64,000 nucleotides of DNA, taken from contig NZ_JBGCCU010000040.1 of assembly GCF_041261445.1 (NCBI RefSeq), positions 1 to 64,000 on the forward strand, written 5' to 3'. The stretch's first letter is position 1. Every line of letters begins with the position of its first letter. This document shows, piece by piece, positions 42,418 through 49,706 of this stretch. This DNA is from Catenulispora sp. EB89. GTDB taxonomy: Bacteria; Actinomycetota; Actinomycetes; Streptomycetales; Catenulisporaceae. The notes below the pieces were generated by a model. The model saw nothing but the letters and a program-made list of their open reading frames with translations, did no database searches and was not told the origin of the DNA. The position numbers were made by a program, and so were the translations under genes.

Positions 42418-43700
42418 GACAGTTCTCCAGAAGTCTGACCCGCCCGGACCGGGGTCTCGTGGTCGGCGGACGTCAGGGGATGGTGCCTCGGGTGGAAGAC
42501 CCAGGCGCGGAGCAACACGAAACGGGCCAGCGTCGACAGGCCGTTGGCGACGACCAGCGCCGCCACTTCCGTGGTGCGGGAGGGATGGTGCACGGCCGCG
42601 TGGACCCCGGCCAGAGTCCCGGTCGACAGCACCAGGCCGATGCCGAAGGCCACGAGCCCGCCGACCTGGTCGCGCAGCGCGTTGCGGCTGCCGGTGACGC
42701 CGAAGGTGAAGCGGCGGTTGGCCGCCGTGTTCGCGACCGCGGTGATCGCCAGCGCGACGGCGTTCGCCGCGAAGGCTCCCATCGGCGCGCGCAGCAGTAC
42801 GTAAAGGAGCAGATAGGCGATCGTGGACAGCACGCCGATGGTCGCGAAGACCGGGATCTGCCACTTCAGCCCGGGCGGCGGATCGGCCGCCAGCACCCGG
42901 GCCCGGACCGGCGCGCCGGACGAGGACCGCAGCGAGGCCTTGGCGACCCGCCACATGCCCCGCAGGTCCGCCTTGGCGGTCTTCACGATGTCGACCCGGG
43001 AGTCCGGGTCGTCGACCCAGTCCACCGGCACCTCGTGGATCCGCAGCCCTGAGCGCTCGGCGAGCAGCAGGAGCTCGGTGTCGAAGAACCACTCCTCGTC
43101 CTGCACCCGGGGCAGCAGCGCCTGGACGACCTCGGTCTTGGCGGCCTTGAACCCGCACTGCGCGTCCGAGAAGCGGGCCGCCATCGTGGTGCGCAGCAGG
43201 AAGTTGTACGTGCGCGAGATGAACTCCCGCTTCGGACCGCGCGCCACGGCGCTGCCGCGGGCCAGCCGCGAGCCGATCGCCAGGTCCGAGTGGCCGCTGA
43301 GCAGCGGGGCCACCAAGGGCAGGAACGCGTTCAGGTCGGTGGACAAGTCGACGTCCATGTACGACACGACGTCGGCGTCGGACGTGGACCACACGGCACG
43401 CAGCGCGCGGCCGCGGCCCTTGAGGTCCAGATGGACCGCCCGCACCCCGCTCAACTCCCGTGACAGCCGGGCGGCGACCGCCCACGTGCCGTCGGTCGAG
43501 GCGTTGTCGGCCACAGTGATCCGGAAGGGATAGGGCAGGTTCTCGACGAGGTAGCGGTGCAGTCTGCGCACGCTGGCCTCCAGGACGTGCTGCTCGTTGT
43601 AGACGGGCACCACGACCTCGACCAGCCGTCTGCGCGGCCCACCCGCCGCCCCGGTGCCGGCGTCCGGCGGTTCGCGGTCGGTGAGAGCGGTTGCGTTCAT
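42414..43700 (-). CDS. GT2 family glycosyltransferase fused to a GtrA-like membrane domain
   Basis: The product is 428 residues from ATG at 43700. The GT2 domain (about 25-260) shows VEVVVPVYNEQHVLEASVRR, the DNASTDGTW motif and YMDVDLSTDL with the metal-binding acidic pair, plus SDAQCGFKAAK, as in polyprenyl-phosphate hexose synthases. The C-terminal part (about 290-410) has four membrane helices of the GtrA type (IPVFATIGVLSTIAYLLLYV, AANRRFTFG). This fusion typically makes polyprenyl-phosphate sugars and moves them across the membrane, supplying the GT39 enzyme encoded next. The stop overlaps the GT39 start (ATGA). Confidence 0.9.
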   Translation of the reverse strand: MNATALTDREPPDAGTGAAGGPRRRLVEVVVPVYNEQHVLEASVRRLHRYLVENLPYPFRITVADNASTDGTWAVAARLSRELSGVRAVHLDLKGRGRALRAVWSTSDADVVSYMDVDLSTDLNAFLPLVAPLLSGHSDLAIGSRLARGSAVARGPKREFISRTYNFLLRTTMAARFSDAQCGFKAAKTEVVQALLPRVQDEEWFFDTELLLLAERSGLRIHEVPVDWVDDPDSRVDIVKTAKADLRGMWRVAKASLRSSSGAPVRARVLAADPPPGLKWQIPVFATIGVLSTIAYLLLYVLLRAPMGAFAANAVALAITAVANTAANRRFTFGVTGSRNALRDQVGGLVAFGIGLVLSTGTLAGVHAAVHHPSRTTEVAALVVANGLSTLARFVLLRAWVFHPRHHPLTSADHETPVRAGQTSGELS

Positions 43701-43831
43701 GCCCTCGACGCTCGCGGCGCGGCGTGGGAGGGGAATGAGGCTTCGATGAAGCACTGATGAGAATGGGCGCGGTGCAGGTCGGACGTGTGAGCGTCTGTTG
43801 ACAAACCTGAGATCGCGAAGCGGACGCGGAG

Positions 43832-43867
43832 CGTCGGAACCACGGCGCGGCGGCCGGGATTCCGACG
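43832..43867. repeat. Inverted repeat between the sensor kinase and GT2 genes
   Basis: CGTCGGAA and TTCCGACG are separated by 20 bases. They lie between the kinase stop and the GT2 start in a 240-base gap; one possibility is an operator for the GT2-GT39 unit. No clear promoter was recognised. Confidence 0.4.
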
Positions 43868-43941
43868 TGGTCGTCACTGGATCAGTCTCGTTCGACTGCG
43901 GACGGTAGTGTCCATGATGACAAAGCCCTGATGGTCTCGGC

Positions 43942-45414
43942 TCAGGCCTCGGCGGTGCCGGGCAGGAACAGCCGTGCGATGGTTCCGGGGCCGTCGTACG
44001 GCCGCTCGAAGGCGATGATGCCTCCGGACTCGCGCGCCGCGCGGGCCACGATCGCCAGCCCCAGACCGCTGCCGGGCATGGCACGCGCCGTGGGGGAGCG
44101 CCAGAAGCGCTCGAAGACGTGCGGCAGCTCCTCCGGCGGGATGCCCGGCCCGCGGTCGCGCACGGTCAGCGAACCGTTGGCCAGCCGCACCTCCACGGCG
44201 GCTCCCGGCGGCGAGAACTTCACCGCGTTGTCGAGGAGGTTCACCACCGCGCGCTCCAGCGCCGCGCCGTCGCCGTGCGTGGTCCACGGATGCAGGTCGT
44301 CGATGATGGTGACCGGGGTTTCGCGTGCGGCGCCGCGCGGCCGGACACGCTCCACGGCACGTGCGGTGACCTCGTGCAGCGCCACCGGGGCGGTGACGGT
44401 CATGGCCTGCTCCGGACGCGACAGCTCCAGCAGGTCGGCGATCAGCACCGTCAGCTCGCGCATCTGCGTGCGAGCGCCGGTGAGCAGTTCGGTGCGCTTG
44501 CCCTCGGGCAGCGACCGACCGGACTCCTCGGAGCGGATCAGCAGGTCGATGGCAGTACGCAGAGATGTCAGGGGAGTTCGCAGCTCGTGGCCGGCGTCGT
44601 CGACGAGGCGTTTCTGCTCCTCCCGGGACGCCTGCAGGGCCGCGGTCATCGAGTTGAAGGACTCCGAGAGCCGCGCGATCTCGTCGTCGCCGGACACCGG
44701 CATCCGGACCGACAGGTCTTCGGTGCGCGCGACGTGCTCGACCGCGGAGGTCAACTCGTCCACGGGACGCAGCCCGGCGCGCGCGACCAGCAGTCCGGCG
44801 GTGGCCGCGCCGCCGATGCCGATCAGCGAGACCACGATCAGCAGCCAGGCCAGGCTGCTCAGGGAGTCGTCGATGGGGCCGTAGGCCTGCGACTTGAGGA
44901 AGACTCCGGGGTGGTGCGGGTCCGGGTTGGCCACGATCTGGACGCGGACCTTCTCACCGGTGGCGTTGACGCCGTCGCGCCAGTGCGAGGTGCCCGGCGG
45001 CGCGTGCTCGATCTGCAGGTCCGCGGTCTGGCCCTGGACCGCGGTGGATCCGGGCAGGGGACAGGTCTGAGTCCCGTCGAAGAAGGTGACGCTGACCGCC
45101 GCCGGCGGGAAATGGTTGACGCTGGTGTGCGTCGGGCTCGCCGCGCCGGCGCTCCCGCTGTTCGCCGCTCCCTTCCCGATGTCGCACGGAGACCGGGGCT
45201 GGTAGTCGGCCGGATCCGGTCCGCCGCCGCGCCCGCCCTCGGGGTACAGGCCGAAGCCCGGATCGCGGCTGCCGGCGATCGCGCTGTCCATCTGGTTGTG
45301 GAGCCGGTCCCGCACCGCGACGTAGGAGATCAGGGACACCGCGCCGATCGCGATCGCCACGGCCACGGCGCTCATGATGGCCAGCCGCGACCGCAGGGGC
45401 ATGCGTCGCCTCAT
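43942..45414 (-). CDS. Sensor histidine kinase, MprB-like
   Basis: The product is 490 residues from ATG at 45414. The first membrane helix is SAVAVAIAIGAVSLISYVAV, followed by an extracytoplasmic domain of about 150 residues with paired Cys (SPCDIG, TQTCPL) and a second helix (LAWLLIVVSLIGIGGAATAGLL). Then come HAMP (about 205-260), HisKA with DDAGHELRTPLTSL (His276 phosphorylated) and HATPase_c with NLLDNAVKFSPPG, DRGPGIPPEELPHVFERF and GSGLGLAIV. The overlap ATGA couples it to the response regulator. It senses an envelope signal, probably stress, by analogy with MprB. Confidence 0.93.
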   Translation of the reverse strand: MRRRMPLRSRLAIMSAVAVAIAIGAVSLISYVAVRDRLHNQMDSAIAGSRDPGFGLYPEGGRGGGPDPADYQPRSPCDIGKGAANSGSAGAASPTHTSVNHFPPAAVSVTFFDGTQTCPLPGSTAVQGQTADLQIEHAPPGTSHWRDGVNATGEKVRVQIVANPDPHHPGVFLKSQAYGPIDDSLSSLAWLLIVVSLIGIGGAATAGLLVARAGLRPVDELTSAVEHVARTEDLSVRMPVSGDDEIARLSESFNSMTAALQASREEQKRLVDDAGHELRTPLTSLRTAIDLLIRSEESGRSLPEGKRTELLTGARTQMRELTVLIADLLELSRPEQAMTVTAPVALHEVTARAVERVRPRGAARETPVTIIDDLHPWTTHGDGAALERAVVNLLDNAVKFSPPGAAVEVRLANGSLTVRDRGPGIPPEELPHVFERFWRSPTARAMPGSGLGLAIVARAARESGGIIAFERPYDGPGTIARLFLPGTAEA

Positions 45415-46205
45415 CGGCGCGCGCCGGAAGCGGTGCGCAGCGCGTAGCCGACCCCGCGCACGGTCTGGACCAGCCGGGGGAGGCCGTCGAACTCGGTCTT
45501 CTTGCGCACGTACATGACGTAGACGTCCAGCGAGTTCGAGGCGGGCTCGAAGTCGAAGCCCCAGACCGCGCGCAGGATCTGCTCGCGGGTCAGCGCCTGG
45601 CGCGGGTGGGACAGGAACATCTCCAGCAGCAGATACTCCGTCCGGGTGAGTTCGATGAGCTGGCCGGCGCGGGTCACCTCGCGGGTGAGCGTGTCCATGC
45701 GCAGGTCCTCGTACTCCAGGACGTGGTCGCCGTGCCCGGCCGCGCCCGGCGCGGCCTCGGTGCCCTCGACGGTCAGCGCGCCGCGCCGGAGCAGGGCCCG
45801 GACCCGGGCCAGCAGCTCGTCGAGCTCGAAGGGCTTGGCCAGGTAGTCGTCGGCGCCGGCGTCCAGGCCGGCGACGCGGTCCCCGGTGAGGTCCCGGGCG
45901 GTGAGCATCAGGACCGGCAGGTGCGGGTCGGCGGCGCGCAGCCGGCGGCAGGCGGTGAGCCCGTCCATGCCGGGCATCAGCACGTCCAGCACGACCAGGT
46001 CCGGTCGGCCGCGTTCGACCTCGGCCAGCGCGGCCCGGCCGTCGTTCGCGGTGCGGACCGCGTACCCCTCGAACTCCAGGCTGGAGGCGAGCACGGCGCG
46101 GATGCCGGGCTCGTCGTCGACGACGAGGATCTCGGAGATGCTCTGTCCTGCCGGGGACCCGGCCGGACCAGCGAGGAAGGGCGTGGGAGAGCTCACGGCG
46201 ACCAC
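45411..46205 (-). CDS. OmpR/MprA-like response regulator
   Basis: The product is 264 residues from GTG at 46205; an in-frame GTG at 46196 is possible. The receiver domain has ILVVDDEPGIRAVL, phosphorylation site Asp74 in LVVLDVLMPGMDGL, and the Lys in LAKPFELDELLARVRALLRR. A linker with a Gly/Ala segment precedes a winged-helix trans_reg_C domain (TRTEYLLLEMFLSHP, TREQILRAVWGFDF, VYVMYVRKKTE, TVRGVGYALR). It is the partner of the overlapping kinase gene. Candidate targets include the neighbouring GT2-GT39 unit, by proximity only. Confidence 0.93.
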   Translation of the reverse strand: MVAVSSPTPFLAGPAGSPAGQSISEILVVDDEPGIRAVLASSLEFEGYAVRTANDGRAALAEVERGRPDLVVLDVLMPGMDGLTACRRLRAADPHLPVLMLTARDLTGDRVAGLDAGADDYLAKPFELDELLARVRALLRRGALTVEGTEAAPGAAGHGDHVLEYEDLRMDTLTREVTRAGQLIELTRTEYLLLEMFLSHPRQALTREQILRAVWGFDFEPASNSLDVYVMYVRKKTEFDGLPRLVQTVRGVGYALRTASGARR

Positions 46206-46393
46206 TATCGGCGGGGTGGATGAGGAACGTCTGAGAATCCGTCAGGAGAAGTATGAGAGCTTTTCGGCTCCCGGACCACGGGTTCTCAGCTGCGGCGGCC
46301 GGTTTTGTCGAGGTGTTGCCCGGGGCGTGTGGGGCGCGTGGACAGGCCTGTTGACAGGTGTGAGTGAGCTCGGCACCGGGGTTGCGGGGCTGA

Positions 46394-46409
46394 TTAGTGA
46401 CTGCTAACT
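46394..46409. promoter_or_regulatory. Candidate TetR operator, copy 1
   Basis: TTAGTGACTGCTAACT, containing the dyad TTAG-N6-CTAA. It ends eight bases before the ATG of the TetR gene, so binding would block its transcription start. No separate ribosome binding site is visible, which hints at a leaderless mRNA. Confidence 0.75.
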
Positions 46410-46417
46410 TACTTCTC

Positions 46418-47086
46418 ATGAGCCCCCGCATGAGTGCCGAAGAACGACGCGACCAAGTGGTGCGAGCCGCGGTCGCCGAGTTCGCCGTCCGCGGGCTTGA
46501 GGGCACCTCGACCGGCGACATCGCCAAGCGGGTCGGGGTGTCGCAGCCCTACCTGTTCCGACTGTTCCCGACCAAGCGCGACCTGTTCATCGCCGCCGTG
46601 CAGTACGGCGCGACGCAGGTGCGCGACGTGTTCACCAAGGCGGCCGAGGGCAAGTACGGACACGCCGCGCTCGCCGCGATGGGCGACGCGTACCAGAACC
46701 TGCTCATGGAGGACCGCCTGGTGCTGAACATGCAGCTCCAGCAGTTCGCCGCCTGCCACGACCCGGAGGTCCAGGCCGCCGTGCGCGGCGCCATGCAGGG
46801 CCTTTGGCAGCACATGGAGAACCTCTCGGGTGCCCCGCTCGGGGTCCGCGTGGACTTCCTGGCCAAGGGCATGCTGTGCAACGTCATCGCCGCGATGGGG
46901 CGCGACAACGTCGAAGACCCGGAGTGGCAGCCGATCCTCAACGTGCTGCGCGACGACACCGCCGTCGCCGCCGACACGGCCGAGGAGCTCGACGCGGAAG
47001 CCGCGAAGGGGTGCTCGGACGAGCGGTCCGGCAGCCCGGCCGAGCCCGAGTACGCGAACTACATCGCAAAGGCGTTCACCGACTGA
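46418..47086 (+). CDS. TetR-family transcriptional regulator
   Basis: The product is 222 residues from ATG at 46418. The HTH (about 8-55) reads RRDQVVRAAVAEFAVRGLEG, then TSTGDIAKRVGVSQPYLFRLFPTKRDLFIAAV. The C-terminal ligand domain includes FTKAAEGKYGHAALAAMGDAY and NMQLQQFAACHDPEVQAAV. Identical 16-bp sites lie before this gene and before the MFS exporter gene, so it very probably represses both, in the usual arrangement of a drug-exporter switch. The ligand is not predictable. Confidence 0.93.
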   Translation: MSPRMSAEERRDQVVRAAVAEFAVRGLEGTSTGDIAKRVGVSQPYLFRLFPTKRDLFIAAVQYGATQVRDVFTKAAEGKYGHAALAAMGDAYQNLLMEDRLVLNMQLQQFAACHDPEVQAAVRGAMQGLWQHMENLSGAPLGVRVDFLAKGMLCNVIAAMGRDNVEDPEWQPILNVLRDDTAVAADTAEELDAEAAKGCSDERSGSPAEPEYANYIAKAFTD

Positions 47087-47158
47087 CCTGACCGGTCGGC
47101 AGGACGCAGTCCGATCCGCCGCGAGGCACCTTCAGCGCCACCCGTCTGTCCACCAAAG

Positions 47159-47174
47159 TTAGTGACTGCTAACT
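47159..47174. promoter_or_regulatory. Candidate TetR operator, copy 2
   Basis: TTAGTGACTGCTAACT, identical to the copy at 46394; here the dyad is one pair longer (GTTAG-N6-CTAAC). It lies 48 bases upstream of the MFS start. Confidence 0.78.
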
Positions 47175-47222
47175 ACCCAACCTGCCCGACCTGCGCTGTT
47201 CCATGATCTGGAGGGGATCACC

Positions 47223-48776
47223 ATGAGCACCGAGACCATCGGCCGGCACCAGGGCCCACCGTCGGACGGCCTCCTGGCCGCCACCATCGGCCACCCGGTC
47301 CGCACCTTCGTCATCACCGGGGTCGCCATGTTCATGGCGTCGCTGGACAACCTCGTCGTCAGCATCGCGCTGCCCTCGATCCGGGAGTCCCTGCACGCCG
47401 GCCTGTCCGGCCTGCAGTGGACGGTCTCGGCGTACACCCTCACCTTCGCCGTCTTCCTGCTGACCGGCTCCACGCTCGGTGACCGCTTCGGCCGGCGGAA
47501 CATGTTCGTCATCGGGCTCGCGGTCTTCACCGCCGGATCGGTGGCCTCGGCGCTGGCGCCGAACATCGCGGTGCTGATCGCGGCGCGCGCCGTGCAGGGC
47601 CTGGGCGGCGCGGTGGTGGTGCCGCTGAGCCTGACGATGCTGTCGGCGAGTGTGCGTCCGGAGAAGCGCGGCGCGGCCGTCGGCGCGTGGAGTGCCATCT
47701 CCGGGCTGGCCGTGGCGCTGGGGCCGGTGGTCGGCGGCGCCGTGGTGGAGGCCGCGTCGTGGCAGTGGATCTTCTGGGTGAACGTGCCGCTGGGCGTGGT
47801 GCTGCTGCCGCTGGCGTGGTTCGGGCTCACCGAGAGCCGCGGCCCGGCGCGCCGGCTGGACGTGATCGGGACCGTGCTGGCCACCGGCGGTCTGCTGGGC
47901 GTGGTGCTGGGCCTGATCCGGGGCGGCGACGTCGGCTGGACCAACGCGCTGGTGCTGACCGGGTTCGTCGGCGGCGGGGCGCTGCTGGTCGCCTTCGTGG
48001 TCTGGGAGCTGCGGACCGACGCGCCGATGGTCCCGATGCACCTGTTCCGCGGCCGGGCCTTCCCGCTGACCAACTTCAGCACCCTGCTGATGTCCTTCGG
48101 GATGTTCGGCGCGATCTTCTTCCTCTCGCAGGTCTTCCAGACCGTGTACGGCTTCTCGCCGCTGGGCTCCGGACTGCGGGTGCTGCCGTGGACCGGCATG
48201 CCGATGCTGGTGGCGCCGGTCGCCGGGATCCTCTCCGACCGGATCGGCGGCAAGTGGATCGTCACGGTCGGCCTGGGCCTGCAGGCGGTGGCGCTGGCCT
48301 GGGTGGCCGCGGTGATCTCGACCAAGCTGGACTACACCGCGCTGCTGCCGGCCTTCCTGATCGGCGGGGCCGGGATGGCGATGTTCTTCGCGCCGATCGA
48401 GAACCTGGTGCTCGGCTCGGTGCGGCGGGACCAGGAGGGCATCGCCTCCGGCGTGAACAACGCGCTGCGCGAGTTCGGCGGGGTGCTGGGCATCGCGGTG
48501 ATGGGCGCGGTGTTCTCCGCGACCGGCGGCTACGGCCCGACCGCGACCGAGTCCGCCGACCAGCACTTCATCGACGGCCTGATCCCCGCGGTCTACACCG
48601 GCGCGGCAATCCTGGCCGTGGCCACCGCCGCGATGTGGCTGGTCCCCGGCCGCCGGGCCGCCTCACAGCTCGGGGATGACTCCGACGCGCAGCAGGAAGC
48701 CGAAGACATAACCCAGGGCGTTGGTGGCCCAGTGGAAGGACATCGGCACCAGGAGACTGCCACTGCGACGGCGTAG
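47223..48776 (+). CDS. MFS exporter, DHA2 (14-helix drug:H+ antiporter) family
   Basis: The product is 517 residues with a GGAGGG ribosome binding site. The typical motif MASLDNLVVSIALPSIRESL opens the first helix. TGSTLGDRFGRRNMFVIGL is MFS motif A, and the helix 5 antiporter motif reads GLAVALGPVVGGAVVEAASW with WQWIFWVNVP following. Hydrophobic segments suit 14 helices. These exporters expel small hydrophobic compounds using the proton gradient. TetR control is indicated by the shared operator. The last 35 residues are a hydrophilic tail whose codons overlap the convergent CPBP gene by 114 bases. Confidence 0.92.
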   Translation: MSTETIGRHQGPPSDGLLAATIGHPVRTFVITGVAMFMASLDNLVVSIALPSIRESLHAGLSGLQWTVSAYTLTFAVFLLTGSTLGDRFGRRNMFVIGLAVFTAGSVASALAPNIAVLIAARAVQGLGGAVVVPLSLTMLSASVRPEKRGAAVGAWSAISGLAVALGPVVGGAVVEAASWQWIFWVNVPLGVVLLPLAWFGLTESRGPARRLDVIGTVLATGGLLGVVLGLIRGGDVGWTNALVLTGFVGGGALLVAFVVWELRTDAPMVPMHLFRGRAFPLTNFSTLLMSFGMFGAIFFLSQVFQTVYGFSPLGSGLRVLPWTGMPMLVAPVAGILSDRIGGKWIVTVGLGLQAVALAWVAAVISTKLDYTALLPAFLIGGAGMAMFFAPIENLVLGSVRRDQEGIASGVNNALREFGGVLGIAVMGAVFSATGGYGPTATESADQHFIDGLIPAVYTGAAILAVATAAMWLVPGRRAASQLGDDSDAQQEAEDITQGVGGPVEGHRHQETATATA

Positions 48777-49706
48777 CTCGCAGAACACCGCACCGCCGAG
48801 GCCGGTGAACACCACGGTCCCGAGATCAGCCAGCGCCGCCCCCAGCTCCGAAGGCCCCAGGAGCGAGGTGAGCGCTGGCTTCTCGGTGTTCAGGTGCAGC
48901 GAGGACAGGATGTGCCAGCACCCGAACATCAGGGAGCTGAAGGTGGTGGCGCCCAGCGGCGGCCACCGCCGCAGCGCCAGGCCGAACAGCACGCCGCGGA
49001 ACGCCACCTCCTCGGCCAGCACGGTGGCGAACGGCACGTCGACGAACACCCGCACCGCGACCTGCCAGGCGCCCAGCGAGGCGTAGCGCTGGTCGGTGAA
49101 CAGCGAGCGCGTGGCCGGCAGCAGGGCACCGCCGAGGTAGACCACGGCCACCCCGCCGATGATGACGCCCGACCACTTCAGGCCCAGCGGCCAGGATTTG
49201 CGGTCCAGGCCGAGCTCTTCGAGCGCGTGGCCGGACCACCAGGCCAGGGCCGCGAACAGGCCGGTGACGATGGCGGCGACGGCCAGGTCCGGCAGGCTGT
49301 CGAACCAGTGGACGCGGTGCTCCAGCCAGTTCAGCGCGGCCAGGAGGAGGACGGCGAGGATGAGGGCCAGGCCGTTGCTGAGGGGGCGCCGGAGGTGGCT
49401 GGCCAGTCGGGTGCCGGCGCCCGGGCTCGGTTCCGGCTTCGGACTCGGCTTCGGACTCGGCTTCGGACTCGGCTTCGGACTCGGCTTCGGACTCGGTTCC
49501 GGTCCCGGCGCCGCACTTGGTTCCGGCTCCGGGCTTGGCATGGGACTCGGTTCCGGTCCCGGCGGCGCAGTCGGGTCCGGCTCCGGCTCCGGGCCCAGCG
49601 TGGCACTCGGTTCCGGCGTCGGCGTCGGCGTCGGCCTCGGCGTTCGTGTCGGTGTCGGCGCCTGCCCCGTCGCCGGTCGCGGCTCCTCGGCCGGCTTCAA
49701 CTCCAC
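48663..49706 (-). CDS. CPBP family intramembrane metalloprotease (Abi-like) with Pro-rich N-terminus
   Basis: The product is 347 residues from a GTG at 49706 overlapping the preceding gene by ten bases. Residues about 1-95 are a Pro/Glu/Lys-rich tail with PSPK repeats. The membrane region carries the CPBP motifs: AEEVAFRGVLFGLALRR (EExxxR), FGCWHILSSLH and the late HWATNALG (HxxxN). This is the Rce1/CAAX-protease-related fold, used for cleaving membrane proteins or, in some bacteria, for bacteriocin self-immunity. Coding 3' end overlaps the MFS gene 3' end on the other strand by 114 bases. Confidence 0.86.
   Translation of the reverse strand: MELKPAEEPRPATGQAPTPTRTPRPTPTPTPEPSATLGPEPEPDPTAPPGPEPSPMPSPEPEPSAAPGPEPSPKPSPKPSPKPSPKPSPKPEPSPGAGTRLASHLRRPLSNGLALILAVLLLAALNWLEHRVHWFDSLPDLAVAAIVTGLFAALAWWSGHALEELGLDRKSWPLGLKWSGVIIGGVAVVYLGGALLPATRSLFTDQRYASLGAWQVAVRVFVDVPFATVLAEEVAFRGVLFGLALRRWPPLGATTFSSLMFGCWHILSSLHLNTEKPALTSLLGPSELGAALADLGTVVFTGLGGAVFCELRRRSGSLLVPMSFHWATNALGYVFGFLLRVGVIPEL
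49435..49494. repeat. 12-bp tandem repeat in the CPBP gene
   Basis: Five perfect copies of GGCTTCGGACTC (49435, 49447, 49459, 49471, 49483). On the coding strand they give Pro-Lys-Pro-Ser, and copy-number changes would stay in frame. Confidence 0.92.
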
